This document shows, piece by piece, positions 1-8,867 of a DNA stretch of 64,000 nucleotides. How positions within the stretch are numbered: position 1 is the stretch's first letter; each line of letters opens with the position of its first letter. A program made the position numbers and the translations under genes. Source of the DNA: Nannocystis punicea (GTDB lineage Bacteria; Myxococcota_A; Polyangia; Nannocystales; Nannocystaceae); contig NZ_CP114040.1 in assembly GCF_026965555.1 (NCBI RefSeq), positions 11,920,001 through 11,984,000 of the forward strand, read 5' to 3'. Under the pieces are notes generated by a model that had not been told where the DNA came from, ran no database searches, and worked only from the letters and a program-made list of their open reading frames with translations.

Positions 1-1
1 C

Positions 2-1306
2 GCCGACCTCCTCAACACCCAGGAGATCTCGGCCGACGCGCGCCCCTTCATCCGCTACTTCAGCCTGGTCCACCTCTACAACTACGGCTGGTGCTCGGAC
101 GAGATCGACATCTACCGCCACGCCCTGTCGAAGCTGGTCAACAGCCTGTCGAACGAGATCAAGGTCGTCGCGCCGACGCCGATCGACGACGACAACCTGA
201 TCTTCCGCATCGACATCCGCGACTACGACTGGGACGCCCCGGGCTCCGTGCTCGACCCCGTCAGCGGCAGCGTCACCGAGAACTTCAAGGACACCTGGGA
301 GCTCATCGCCGACAAGGACCCGTACGCGATCGAGTTCATCGGCGACAGCGCCGAGGACGTGAAGCAGGCCACCGGCACCAAGTTCTTCCTGCTGCAGGCC
401 GACGCCTTCGTCGAGGTCGCCGCCCAGCCGCCGCTCTACCACGATGTCCTGCGGATCCCGCTGACCCGCCAGGAGCTCGAGGCGAGCTTCGGCATCGACG
501 TGGAGGCCAACATCCAGGAGGAGGTCGACACCAACCCGAACCGGGTCGCCCGCGGGGCCTTCCACGACTCGGGCGTGTCCGAGAACCACCGCGTGATCGA
601 GCGCCACGACTTCCCCAACGCCAGCAACCGCTCGTACTGGATCAGCTACGACTTCGGCAGCAACGCCGGCGACGCCAACGTCTTCGTCGACCCGTTCAAC
701 TTCGTCGAGGACGGCAGCGAGATCATCTACAACCTGCCGAACGGCCTCCAGGGCTACATGATCGTCGACGACGTCGGCCGCCGCATCGACGACGCGCCGA
801 TCCAGATCGTCCAGGACAAGAACGCCCCCGACGGCGTGGTCCGCAACGGCAAGTCGTGCATGGGCTGCCACAACGTCGGCATGATCAACAAGGACGACGA
901 CCTGCGCTGGGAGGTCGACCAGAACCTCGGCGAGGGCGACTTCGACGACAACGAGCTCGACGCCATCCGCGCCCTCTACCCCGCGCGCGAGGACTTCAAC
1001 ACCCTGTTCGCGCTCGACGCCGACCGCTTCAACCTCGCAGTCAAGGCCGCCGGCGTGCCCCTCGGCGGCGCCAAGGAGCCGATCGTTACCGTGTTCAACG
1101 CGTTCGACGAGGACGTGGCGCTCCGCCGCGCGGCGGCCGAGCTGTGGACCACCGAGTCGACCCTCCGCGAGAAGCTCGGCCAGCTCAGCCCCGACCTCGA
1201 CAACCTCGGCAAGGACCAGACCGGCGTCCGCCGCGACGTGTTCTCCGCCGCCTTCGCCGACGCGATCTGCCAGCTCAAGGTCGGCCGCACCAAGGCCTGC
1301 CCGTAA
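2..1306 (+). CDS. Secreted haem-c-motif protein, 5' end outside window
   Basis: The frame is open from base 2, so the N-terminus and any signal peptide are missing; 434 residues remain and end at TAA 1304-1306. One CxxCH haem c attachment motif (CMGCH) is at visible residues 286-290 (bases 857-871). No second CxxCH or obvious enzyme motif is seen. The rest is acidic and Asn/Asp-rich, as in exported myxobacterial proteins. One covalent haem suggests an electron-transfer or redox-sensing role in the envelope, but only the haem motif supports this. The gene converges on the next one, with a perfect-looking hairpin between them. Function otherwise unknown. Confidence 0.85.
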   Translation, partial: ADLLNTQEISADARPFIRYFSLVHLYNYGWCSDEIDIYRHALSKLVNSLSNEIKVVAPTPIDDDNLIFRIDIRDYDWDAPGSVLDPVSGSVTENFKDTWELIADKDPYAIEFIGDSAEDVKQATGTKFFLLQADAFVEVAAQPPLYHDVLRIPLTRQELEASFGIDVEANIQEEVDTNPNRVARGAFHDSGVSENHRVIERHDFPNASNRSYWISYDFGSNAGDANVFVDPFNFVEDGSEIIYNLPNGLQGYMIVDDVGRRIDDAPIQIVQDKNAPDGVVRNGKSCMGCHNVGMINKDDDLRWEVDQNLGEGDFDDNELDAIRALYPAREDFNTLFALDADRFNLAVKAAGVPLGGAKEPIVTVFNAFDEDVALRRAAAELWTTESTLREKLGQLSPDLDNLGKDQTGVRRDVFSAAFADAICQLKVGRTKACP

Positions 1307-1325
1307 GCGCCGGACCGAAGCGAAC

Positions 1326-1362
1326 GAGCCGACCTCTCGCACCCGGAGCGAGAGGCCGGCTC
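1326..1362. terminator. Bidirectional terminator hairpin
   Basis: Arms 1326-1340 and 1348-1362 pair over 15 bp with one mismatch around a 7-nt loop. It lies between two convergent stop codons (1306 and 1376), so it can serve both strands. It does not carry the TGTCC/GGACA core found at other convergent junctions here. Confidence 0.75.
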
Positions 1363-1375
1363 TCGCCGTTTGTGC

Positions 1376-2689
1376 TCACTGCGCTTCGACCGGCGGCAGC
1401 GGCGGGTGAGCGCAGTCGTGAGGGCCGAGGTCGAAGGACTTGCCGGCTCCGAGCCCGAGCGCGTCGAGGTCGACGAAGTCGGCGTCGCCGTTGTTGCGAA
1501 TGCACAGGCTCAGGTGCCCGTCGCCGTTGTCCTTGGCCGCGTCGACGACGCCGTCCCACGCCAGCTGCGTCATCGGGTCGAGCATGAACACGTCGCGGAA
1601 CAGCTCGGCGGGCAAGAGGCCGTTGTTCATGACCAGGTTGTCGTGAATGTCGACAGTCTCGGGGTAGCCGTCGAAGTCGAGCCCGTGATCGGCCGCCAGC
1701 AGTTTTAATCCGACCAGCCCCTCGACGCTGACGACCGCGACCCCCGTGGTCGGATTGTCCGCGATCGTGTTGCCGTGGATCTCGACCGCGTCGCTGGCGA
1801 GCACCATCACGCCGATGTGCGGAGGCATCGCCGCCGCGAGTGTGCCGGCCGGGGCGAAGTTGTCGGCGCCGTTCTCCTCCACGTCGCTGCCCGACAAGGA
1901 CACGCCGGCGGACCCGACCACGAGGATCCCCAGCGCGTTGCGCCGGGCCTGGTTGTTGTCGATCTCGACCCGCTCGCTGCCGCGGATCTGCAGGCCCACG
2001 CCGTTCACGACCGATTGATTGCCGCGCAGCGCGACGTCGTGCGAGTCGCGGACCAGGATCCCCGTGTCCGGCGCGTGGGCGACCTGGCACCCCGTGATCG
2101 CCACCCGGCCGGAGCGCTCGACGTGCACTGCCACCGGACCGAGGTCCGGCGAGAAGGAGATGCCCTGCAACAACGTGAGGCGAGACAGCGTCACGTCCTC
2201 GCTCTCGGCCACCTTCAGGGCTGTGCCCCGGACGTTGCGGATCTCCAGCAAGGAGAGCGTCAGCCCCGGCGTGCGCTCGAAGCTGAGCGCGACGGCCGCG
2301 GGCGTGCCCCCGAAGTCGAGGATCGCCGACGGAGGGCCGACGTCCGCGCCGCTGCGGGCGAACTGGTAAGCGTCGATCAACGTCAGTCCGGCCTTGTCGG
2401 CCACGTGGATCGGGCCGAGCGCGAAGGGCCCCGCGAAGCAGATCGTGGCGCCGTCGCTCGCGCCGTCGAGGGCCGCCTGCACGGAGGCGGTGTCGTCGAC
2501 GTCGCCGCGCAGTACGATGTCACAGCCGACGAAGGTCTCGCCGCCGCTCGTGGCCGTCGTCGTCGGTACGCTCGCGGCCTCGCTGGCTTCGCCGGAGCTG
2601 GTGACGGCGCTCGTGCTGCCCGCGGACTCGTCGGCGGGCTCGGGCCCGCAGGCCAAAGCCATCAGGAAGGGGCCGGCGATTCGGCGCAT
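1376..2689 (-). CDS. Parallel beta-helix repeat lipoprotein
   Basis: Predicted lipoprotein of about 437 aa. A start at 2689 (MRRIAGPF) gives a compact signal peptide with Cys in the context ALAC; an ATG at 2701 is also possible. A Ser/Thr/Glu linker follows, then about 300 residues of short repeats alternating beta-strands with Asn/Gly turns (HGNTIADN, RGNQSVVNG, HDNLVMNNG). This is typical of right-handed beta-helix proteins such as pectate-lyase-like or NosD-like folds. Such folds often bind or cleave polysaccharide, but no catalytic set is evident, so an enzymatic role is not claimed. It is probably anchored in the cell envelope. It is convergent with the haem protein and 41 bp downstream of the ACE-like gene on the same strand, so the two may be co-transcribed. 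Confidence 0.8.
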   Translation of the reverse strand: MRRIAGPFLMALACGPEPADESAGSTSAVTSSGEASEAASVPTTTATSGGETFVGCDIVLRGDVDDTASVQAALDGASDGATICFAGPFALGPIHVADKAGLTLIDAYQFARSGADVGPPSAILDFGGTPAAVALSFERTPGLTLSLLEIRNVRGTALKVAESEDVTLSRLTLLQGISFSPDLGPVAVHVERSGRVAITGCQVAHAPDTGILVRDSHDVALRGNQSVVNGVGLQIRGSERVEIDNNQARRNALGILVVGSAGVSLSGSDVEENGADNFAPAGTLAAAMPPHIGVMVLASDAVEIHGNTIADNPTTGVAVVSVEGLVGLKLLAADHGLDFDGYPETVDIHDNLVMNNGLLPAELFRDVFMLDPMTQLAWDGVVDAAKDNGDGHLSLCIRNNGDADFVDLDALGLGAGKSFDLGPHDCAHPPLPPVEAQ

Positions 2690-2730
2690 GCCAGTCAACA
2701 TACGCCGAATCGACGCGGCTCACGAGCGGC

Positions 2731-4653
2731 TCACCAGCCGCACTTTTTGCCCTGATTCTGCTCGTCGAGCCACTTCTCGAGCGGCGCGAAGTACTCGAGG
2801 AGCGCCCCGCCGTCCATCTGCTTGGTGCCGGTGAGGGCGGCCATCGCCTCGGGCCACGGCTTGCTCGAGCCGAGGGCGAGCATCGCCTTGAGCTTGTCGC
2901 CCGCGGCGGTCTTGCCGTAGATCGAGCACTCGTGCAGCGGCCCGGTGTGGCCGGCCGCCTCGCACAGCGCCTTGTGGAACTGGAACTGGAGGATCCGCGC
3001 CAGGAAATAGCGGGTGTACGGCACGTTGGCCGGGATGTGGTACTTCGCGCCGGCGTCGAAGAAGTCGGGGTCGGGTCGGCCCTCGGGCGGCGCGATGCCC
3101 TGGTACTTGGCGCGCAGGCCCCACCACGCCTCGTTGTACTTCTCGGGCGCCGTCTTGCCGGAGAACACGTCCCAGCGCCATTGGTCGATCAGCTTGCCGA
3201 ACGGCAGGAACGCGATCTTCTCGAGCGCGTCCTGCATCTGCAGGTTGATGAGGCCCTTCTCGTCGGCGGGCACGTCCTTGATGAGGCTGATCTGCTTGAG
3301 GTAGGCCGGCGTGATCGACAGCGCGATCGCGTCGCCGATCGCCTCGTGGAAGCCGTCGTGCGCGCCGTTCTGGAACAGCACCGGCAGCTTGTAATAGTAG
3401 TGATAATAATAGTTGTGCCCGAGCTCGTGGTGGACGGTGACCATGTCCTCCTGGTTGATCTTGATGCACATCTTGATCCGGAGGTCGTCGTTGAGGTCGA
3501 CGTCCCAGGCGCTCGCGTGGCACACGACCTCGCGGTCCTTCGGCTTCTGCAGCATCGACCGCTCCCAGAAGGTCGCCGGCAGCGGGTCGAGGCCCAGCGA
3601 GGTGAAGAACGACTCGCCGAGCTTGACCAGCCGGGTCTCGTCGTACTTGGCCTTCTTCAGCGCGCCGGTGACGTCGAGGCTGGCGGCGCCGGGGAACGGC
3701 TCGACCAGCGGATAGATGTTGGCCCACTCCTGCGCCCACATGTTGCCGAGCAGGTGCGCCGGGATCAGGCCCTCCTCCGGCACCTTGTCCTTGCCGTACT
3801 TGTCGCCGAGCTTGCCGCGCACGTAGCAGTGCAGCTTGTCGTAGAGCGGCCGCACCTGCGTCCACAGCCGCTCGGTCTCCTGCTCGAACTCGGCCGGGCT
3901 CATGTCGTAGCCGGCCCGCCACAGCTCGCCGAGGTCCTTGTAGCCGATCTCCTTGGCGCCCTCGTTGGCCAGGCCGACGAACTCCTGGTAGAGCGGCCGC
4001 AGCTCGACCGCCACCCCGTGCCAGCCGGTCCACGCCTTGAGCAGCTCGTCGTACTTGCGGCTCGACGCCATGATGTCCTCGAGCGCGCCCAGGTCCTTGC
4101 ACTTCGAGCCCTCGCACGCCTTGCCCTTGCCGTAGATGCCCTCCATCTTGGCGCCGAGCTCGGCCAGCCGCTTGCGCTTCTCGGCGTCGCCGGGGGCCGG
4201 CGGCGGGCTGGCGGCGACCTTGAGCAGGTGCAGCTTGCGCTGCGTCTCGGGGTCGATGTCGTCGCCGCTGAAGGTCGTGGCCTCCTTGATGGTCTTGGCC
4301 ATGAACTCCATCAGCTTCTCGTTGGCCTCGGCCGCGGCCTTCTCGGTGGCGTCGGTGATGTTGGTGTTCTTGTCCCACTCGGCCTTGCCGGCCGCGACCG
4401 CGAGCGTGCGCAGCTCGCCGTCGACGCGGTCGACGAACGCCTTGGCCTCGGCCGCCTGGCTCGGCTTCTTCTCGACCTCCTTGCCCTCGAGCTTGGTCTC
4501 GGCCTTGACGTCGCCCTTCTTCTCCATGGCCCGCGCCGGCTTGCCCTTCTGCTGCGCCGGCGGCTGTTGTTCGGCGCCGCCTTGACAGGCGATCACGGGG
4601 AGCAACGGGAGGACCAGGAATGCGGCGACTCGTGGGCGGAGCATGGCCGGCAC
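2731..4653 (-). CDS. M2-family peptidyl-dipeptidase (ACE-like) lipoprotein
   Basis: 640 aa. An N-terminal signal peptide ends in the lipobox VIAC (Cys23), so it is predicted to be membrane-anchored and to act outside the cytoplasm. A Lys/Glu/Gln-rich linker leads to an M2 zinc peptidase domain. The zinc site is His409-Glu410-x-x-His413 within HHELGH, and the third ligand is Glu437 in HEAIGD 24 residues later, the spacing and context of angiotensin-converting-enzyme homologues. Family members release C-terminal dipeptides from oligopeptides, so a role in scavenging or processing peptides during predation is plausible but inferred. The length matches single-domain bacterial ACE homologues. ATG start at 4653 with its own upstream gap of 168 bp. 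Confidence 0.92.
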   Translation of the reverse strand: MPAMLRPRVAAFLVLPLLPVIACQGGAEQQPPAQQKGKPARAMEKKGDVKAETKLEGKEVEKKPSQAAEAKAFVDRVDGELRTLAVAAGKAEWDKNTNITDATEKAAAEANEKLMEFMAKTIKEATTFSGDDIDPETQRKLHLLKVAASPPPAPGDAEKRKRLAELGAKMEGIYGKGKACEGSKCKDLGALEDIMASSRKYDELLKAWTGWHGVAVELRPLYQEFVGLANEGAKEIGYKDLGELWRAGYDMSPAEFEQETERLWTQVRPLYDKLHCYVRGKLGDKYGKDKVPEEGLIPAHLLGNMWAQEWANIYPLVEPFPGAASLDVTGALKKAKYDETRLVKLGESFFTSLGLDPLPATFWERSMLQKPKDREVVCHASAWDVDLNDDLRIKMCIKINQEDMVTVHHELGHNYYYHYYYKLPVLFQNGAHDGFHEAIGDAIALSITPAYLKQISLIKDVPADEKGLINLQMQDALEKIAFLPFGKLIDQWRWDVFSGKTAPEKYNEAWWGLRAKYQGIAPPEGRPDPDFFDAGAKYHIPANVPYTRYFLARILQFQFHKALCEAAGHTGPLHECSIYGKTAAGDKLKAMLALGSSKPWPEAMAALTGTKQMDGGALLEYFAPLEKWLDEQNQGKKCGW

Positions 4654-4821
4654 GATACTGCGCGTCGCCGCGGTTGTCAGCGGAATTTCGGCGACGTCGA
4701 GGCCGCAGACAGGCGAACTGCAGGCGTGCAGTCGGCGGCGAAACCACCGGAGCAGCGCGGGTCCGGAGGTCGTTGCGAGGTTGTGCCGGAGGTGCTGGGC
4801 CGGAGCCCCCAGCGCCGCCGG
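4654..4821. other. Gap between ACE-like gene and exonuclease gene
   Basis: 168 bp, presumably holding the promoter of the ACE-like gene and the 3' end of the exonuclease transcript. No clear hairpin or TGTCC-N4-GGACA site seen. Confidence 0.4.
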
Positions 4822-5607
4822 TCAGCGCACGATGTCCGGATCGACCGTGACGCTGACGGGGCAATGATCCGAGCCGAGCACGCTCGGGTGAATCGCCGCC
4901 GCCTTGACGAACGGCAGCGCCTCTTTGCACGCGAGCACGTAGTCGATGCGCCAGCCGACGTTGCGCTGGCGGCAGCCGCCGCGCTGGCACCACCACGAAT
5001 AGTGGCCCGGCCCCGCCTCGAACTCGCGGAAGGTGTCGTGATAGCCGCGCTTCAACCACCGGTCGAGCTCGGCCCGCTCCTCCGGCAGGAAGCCGCTGGT
5101 GCCGAGGTTGTCGCGCGGGCGGGCCAGATCGATCTCCTGGTGCGCAGTGTTGAAGTCGCCCATCACCAGCACCCGCAGGCCCTCGGCCCGCAGCGCGTCG
5201 AGCCGCTTGCGCAGCGCCCGGTAGAACGACAGCTTGTACGGCACCCGGTCGTTGCTGCGGTCCTGGCCGTTGCCGTTGGGGAAGTAGACGTTGGCCACCA
5301 CCAGCCGGCCGAAGCGCGCCAGCTGCAGGCGCCCCTCGACGTCGAACTTGGGCCCGAGCGCGGTGTCGACGCTGTCGGGCGCGAGCTTGCTGAACAGCGC
5401 CACGCCGCTGTAGCCCGGCTTCCTGGCCGCCGAGACATGTGCGAAAGGCCAGCCGTCGGGGCGGGCCAGCTCGCCGAGCTGCTCGGCGCTGGCGCGGACC
5501 TCTTGCAGGCCGACGATGCTCGGCCCGCTGGCGAGCCAGGGCGTGAGGGCTTGCTTGCGCGCCAGGGCGCGCAGGCCGTTGACGTTCCAGGAGGCGATCG
5601 TCAGCAA
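4822..5607 (-). CDS. xthA: Exodeoxyribonuclease III
   Basis: About 261 aa, the usual exonuclease III size. Motifs run in order: N-terminal IASWNVNGLRA, then LQEVRAS (catalytic Glu), GYSGVALFSK, NVYFPNGNG, MGDFNTAHQEIDL (Asp and Asn) and C-terminal RIDYVLA and GSDHCPV (Asp-His pair). This is the EEP-fold AP endonuclease/3'-5' exonuclease of base-excision repair, acting in the cytoplasm. The frame stays open far upstream only because it runs across the permease gene. The sensible start is TTG at 5607, which places IASWNVNG at the N-terminus and lies 8 bp after the permease stop, so the two are probably one transcript. No good Shine-Dalgarno is visible, so the exact start is uncertain. Confidence 0.92.
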   Translation of the reverse strand: MLTIASWNVNGLRALARKQALTPWLASGPSIVGLQEVRASAEQLGELARPDGWPFAHVSAARKPGYSGVALFSKLAPDSVDTALGPKFDVEGRLQLARFGRLVVANVYFPNGNGQDRSNDRVPYKLSFYRALRKRLDALRAEGLRVLVMGDFNTAHQEIDLARPRDNLGTSGFLPEERAELDRWLKRGYHDTFREFEAGPGHYSWWCQRGGCRQRNVGWRIDYVLACKEALPFVKAAAIHPSVLGSDHCPVSVTVDPDIVR

Positions 5608-5615
5608 GGGGATTC

Positions 5616-7178
5616 TCAGTGGGCGGGGCCGTCGCTGCGGGTGGTGACCAGCGGGGCGACCAGGAACACCAGGCCCATCAGGAAGTAACCCTGTACGAAG
5701 GGCCAGGCGGGCGACAAGGATAGTACGGTGTCGGCCGGGGTCCACACGTACGAGTGCATGAACCCGAGCGCCGACAGCGCGGCGCCGGCGAAGCACCACG
5801 CGGCGGCCTGCCGCAGCTTGCGTTCGATGACCGCGACCGTGGCCGCGGCGAGGAACATCGACGTGAAGATGAAGCCCTGCTCGAGCGCGAAGGCCCCGTC
5901 GATCCACACGTCGGCGCGCTGGAACACCGGCACCAGCGCCGGTGACATTGCGCTCGTCATGCCGTCGACGCCGCCGGCGCGCAGGCCCGCCTTCGCCATC
6001 ATCGCGCCCCAGGCGCCGACCCCCGGCAGGATGCCGATCACCACCGCCGGCGCGTGCTCTCGCGGCGTGGCCTCGAACGCCTGCGCGGTGATGACGATGC
6101 CGATCCACAGGATGATCGCCATGCCGGCCTCGATCGGCACCGCCCAGGCGATGTACGCCAGAGTGCCGGTGAGGCACACGAGCGTGGCGAACACGCCGTT
6201 GAGGATCGAGTAACCGGCGCGCGCGCCCATGGCCTTCCAGCCGGGGTGACCGATGTAGATCGTGGTCGGGAAGCACGAGCCGAACAGCGCCGCGGCGAGC
6301 GTGCCGAGGCCGTTCATCGCCAGCGACGGCGTGGTCGGGAACGGGTCGCCCGCGGCCTCGGCGGCCTCGATGTTCTGCAGCGAGCCGACGACGTTGAACA
6401 CGCCCATCGGCACGATCACCGCGAGGTAGGCCCACAGCATGTCGCCCGTCAATGCGTCGATCAGCGGCCCGAGCACCGGCAGCGGCACCTGCAACCCGTG
6501 GCCGTGCGCCGGCGCCTCGCCCACCGGAGCGATGCCCGTGAGCCACGCGATCAGCGTGCCGAGCGCGACGGCGACGAGCCCGCCAGGGACCCCGCCCTTG
6601 AACTTGAGCCGGCCGAAGTACACCAGCAGCAGCACGCCGAGAGTGACGAGCCCGACCACCGGGCGCGCGAAGCTGCGGTACAAGAACCCGAGGCTGATAA
6701 ACCCGAGCGCCACGCCCGACAGCGTCGACAGCAGCGCCGCCCGCGGCGTCGCCTTGCGCAGCCGCTCGGCGACGAAGGCGCCGCTCAATTCGATCAGCCC
6801 CGAGCCGAAGCAGGCGACCAGCCCCGCCTGCCACGCGATCGTCGTCGGGTCGGCCGCGCCCGCGGCGGTCGCCGCCAGCTTCGCGGGCAACATGACCAAG
6901 AAGACATGTGCGAACACCGACACCGTATTGATGCCGTAGGGCAGCGCGCAGATGTCGGAGCGGCCGAGCGCCTGGCCGAGGCGCCGCGCCTGCCACGCGT
7001 AGTAGAGGTTGCCGACCAGCAGCGAGACCGCGGCGCCCGGCAGCACCTGTCCGTAGAGCAACGCGTCGGAGAAGCCGAGCACGTGGCGACACAGCGCGTC
7101 GATGAGCAGGAGCTGCACGAGGTTGTCGACCGCGAGGCCGAAGAACCCGTCGATGTCGCCGCGTTGGAACCAGCGCAT
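5616..7178 (-). CDS. NCS2-family nucleobase permease (AzgA-like)
   Basis: 520 aa, strongly hydrophobic with about 12 predicted membrane segments. The central stretch around PTTIYIGHPGWKAMGARAG and the earlier GVFNVVGSLQNIEAA match the AzgA-like branch of NCS2 transporters, which import purine bases by proton symport. The exact substrate (adenine, guanine, hypoxanthine, xanthine) cannot be read from the sequence. It lies 8 bp upstream of the exonuclease III gene. It is divergent from metF, with 68 bp between the chosen starts, so both promoters are packed into that gap and the metF leader. Inner-membrane location. Confidence 0.88.
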   Translation of the reverse strand: MRWFQRGDIDGFFGLAVDNLVQLLLIDALCRHVLGFSDALLYGQVLPGAAVSLLVGNLYYAWQARRLGQALGRSDICALPYGINTVSVFAHVFLVMLPAKLAATAAGAADPTTIAWQAGLVACFGSGLIELSGAFVAERLRKATPRAALLSTLSGVALGFISLGFLYRSFARPVVGLVTLGVLLLVYFGRLKFKGGVPGGLVAVALGTLIAWLTGIAPVGEAPAHGHGLQVPLPVLGPLIDALTGDMLWAYLAVIVPMGVFNVVGSLQNIEAAEAAGDPFPTTPSLAMNGLGTLAAALFGSCFPTTIYIGHPGWKAMGARAGYSILNGVFATLVCLTGTLAYIAWAVPIEAGMAIILWIGIVITAQAFEATPREHAPAVVIGILPGVGAWGAMMAKAGLRAGGVDGMTSAMSPALVPVFQRADVWIDGAFALEQGFIFTSMFLAAATVAVIERKLRQAAAWCFAGAALSALGFMHSYVWTPADTVLSLSPAWPFVQGYFLMGLVFLVAPLVTTRSDGPAH

Positions 7179-7246
7179 GAGGCCCGATGTACCAAACCGC
7201 GCGCCGCTGGACCAGGACCCTGGGCCCGTGCTACGAGGACGGGGAC

Positions 7247-8158
7247 ATGCTGATCCGCGAGCGCCTGGCCCACAAACGGCCTGTGTTCAGCTTCGAGTTC
7301 TTCCCGCCGAAGACCGAGAAAGGCGAGGCCGTGCTGTGGCGCAGCCTGGAACAGCTCGCCCCGCTCTCGCCCGACTTCGTGTCCGTCACCTACGGGGCCG
7401 GCGGCAGCACCCGCACCCGCACCCTCGACATCGTCGCCCGCATCAAGCGCGAGCTCGGCATCGAGCCGATGGCCCACCTGACCTGCGTCGGCGCCACCCG
7501 CGACGAGCTGGCCCGCACCATCGACCAGCTCGGTGACCGCGAGATCTGCAACATCCTCGCCCTGCGCGGCGATCCGCCCAAGGGCGAGGCCACGTTCGTC
7601 GCCCCCGAAGGCGGCCTCCACCACGCCAGCGAGCTCGTCGCCTTCATCCGCGAGCGCGGCCCGTTCTGCATCGGCGCCGCCTGCTACCCCGAGGTCCACC
7701 CCGAGGCCGAGAGCGGCGCCAGCGACCTCCAGTGGCTGAGGCACAAGGTCGACGCCGGCGTCGACTTCCTCATCAGCCAGCTGTTCTTCGACAACGCGAC
7801 CTATCACGACTTCGTCCGCCGCGCGACCGAGGCCGGCATCACGGTGCCGATCCTCGCCGGCGTGATGCCGGTGACCAACTTCGAGCAGGTCCAGCGCTTC
7901 ACTCAAATGTGCGGCGCGACCATCCCTGCGCCGCTGCGCCAGCGCCTCCAGACCACCGAGGGCGACCCGCAGGAGGTGTTCTGGACCGGCGTGTCGTACG
8001 CCGCGCACCAGTGCCGCGCGCTGCTCACCCCGCCGGTCGGCGACCCGTTCTCTACCCCTCGTCCCGGCGTGCCGGGCATTCACTTCTACACCCTCAACAA
8101 GTCGCCGGCGACGCGCGCGATCTTCGAGATCTTGCGGCTCGCCCACGTGGCGGTGTGA
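7247..8158 (+). CDS. metF: Methylenetetrahydrofolate reductase
   Basis: 303 aa, close to the E. coli enzyme (about 296). Hallmarks are FSFEFFPPKTEKG at the N-terminus, VSVTYGAGGSTR, HLTCVGATRDEL, ILALRGDPPKG, then DFLISQLFFD and GVMPVTNFEQ. It reduces 5,10-methylene-THF to 5-methyl-THF with FAD and NAD(P)H for methionine synthesis in the cytoplasm. An ATG at 7187 is in frame, but the 20 residues it would add look non-coding. ATG 7247 is preceded by a GAGGACGGGG purine stretch and begins right at the conserved region. The next gene starts 2 bp after the stop, so they are likely co-transcribed, although the products seem unrelated. Confidence 0.96.
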   Translation: MLIRERLAHKRPVFSFEFFPPKTEKGEAVLWRSLEQLAPLSPDFVSVTYGAGGSTRTRTLDIVARIKRELGIEPMAHLTCVGATRDELARTIDQLGDREICNILALRGDPPKGEATFVAPEGGLHHASELVAFIRERGPFCIGAACYPEVHPEAESGASDLQWLRHKVDAGVDFLISQLFFDNATYHDFVRRATEAGITVPILAGVMPVTNFEQVQRFTQMCGATIPAPLRQRLQTTEGDPQEVFWTGVSYAAHQCRALLTPPVGDPFSTPRPGVPGIHFYTLNKSPATRAIFEILRLAHVAV

Positions 8159-8160
8159 CG

Positions 8161-8841
8161 ATGATGCTGCTCGCGGCCACGCTCGCGGCGACCCTGTCGG
8201 CCCCGCCGACGAGCCCCGATCTGGCCGCCTACGTGCGACAGACGCCGCGCTGCGCGGCCGAGGTCCCGCGCTGCTTCGGCGTCCACCTCCACCTCGTCGT
8301 CACCGGCGGCGCGGCGATCCAGACGGTCGAGTGGGTCTCTTCCCAAATCGCCGAGGCCAACGCCCGCTTCGCCACCATCGACGTCAACTTTGAAATTGTC
8401 GCCGCCGACGCGCTGCCGGCCGCCGACCTCGAGATCGACGACCGCGCCGAGCGCGACGCTCTCGGCGATCCGCACTTCAGCCGCGGCGTCGCCCACGTGT
8501 TCGTCGTCGGCCGCCTCGCCGACGTCGACATCGCGGGCAGCGAGATCCGCGGCGTCCACTGGCGCTTCCGCAAGGACCGCTCGCGCCGGTGGGTCATTCT
8601 TTCAAAGATCGCCGGCGCGCTGACCCTCGCCCACGAGCTCGGGCACTTCTTCGGCCTGCCCCACTCCGACTACGACGAGAGCGTGATGAACAAGGCCCCG
8701 CGCATGGCCTGGCTCACCGGCGAGCTCAGCTTCGCCGAGCCCGAGTTCGCCCGCATGCGCCGCCATCGCGACCGCATGCTGCGCGAGGGCATGCTGGTCG
8801 ACAGGACAGGTCCCAAGGGACAGCCTGCAAAGCCCGGCTGA
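8161..8841 (+). CDS. Secreted metzincin zinc protease
   Basis: 226 aa with a short signal-peptide-like N-terminus (MMLLAATLAATLSAPP). The zinc site HELGHFFGLPH fits HExxHxxGxxH exactly, and a Met-turn (SVMNKAPRM) follows 13 residues later, as in metzincins of the matrixin/pappalysin type. The protein is short, with a pro-region-like first 130 residues and a small catalytic part. It is probably exported and proteolytic; the substrate is unknown. It starts 2 bp after metF. The C-terminal tail is Lys/Gly/Pro-rich and its codons carry a one-mismatch copy of the TGTCC-N4-GGACA palindrome (8809-8822), 46 nt before a convergent gene end. Confidence 0.82.
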   Translation: MMLLAATLAATLSAPPTSPDLAAYVRQTPRCAAEVPRCFGVHLHLVVTGGAAIQTVEWVSSQIAEANARFATIDVNFEIVAADALPAADLEIDDRAERDALGDPHFSRGVAHVFVVGRLADVDIAGSEIRGVHWRFRKDRSRRWVILSKIAGALTLAHELGHFFGLPHSDYDESVMNKAPRMAWLTGELSFAEPEFARMRRHRDRMLREGMLVDRTGPKGQPAKPG

Positions 8842-8867
8842 CGGTCTGCCTCGGGCGCGTGAGCCGC

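Noticed and set aside
91..1587. 498-codon plus-strand frame
   Set aside because: Arg/Pro/His-rich translation is the shifted shadow of the haem-motif gene; codon bias and the CxxCH motif are in the other frame.
5608..7092. Long N-terminal extension of exonuclease III
   Set aside because: It runs across the permease gene in a different frame and is Arg/Ala-rich; the real protein starts near 5607.
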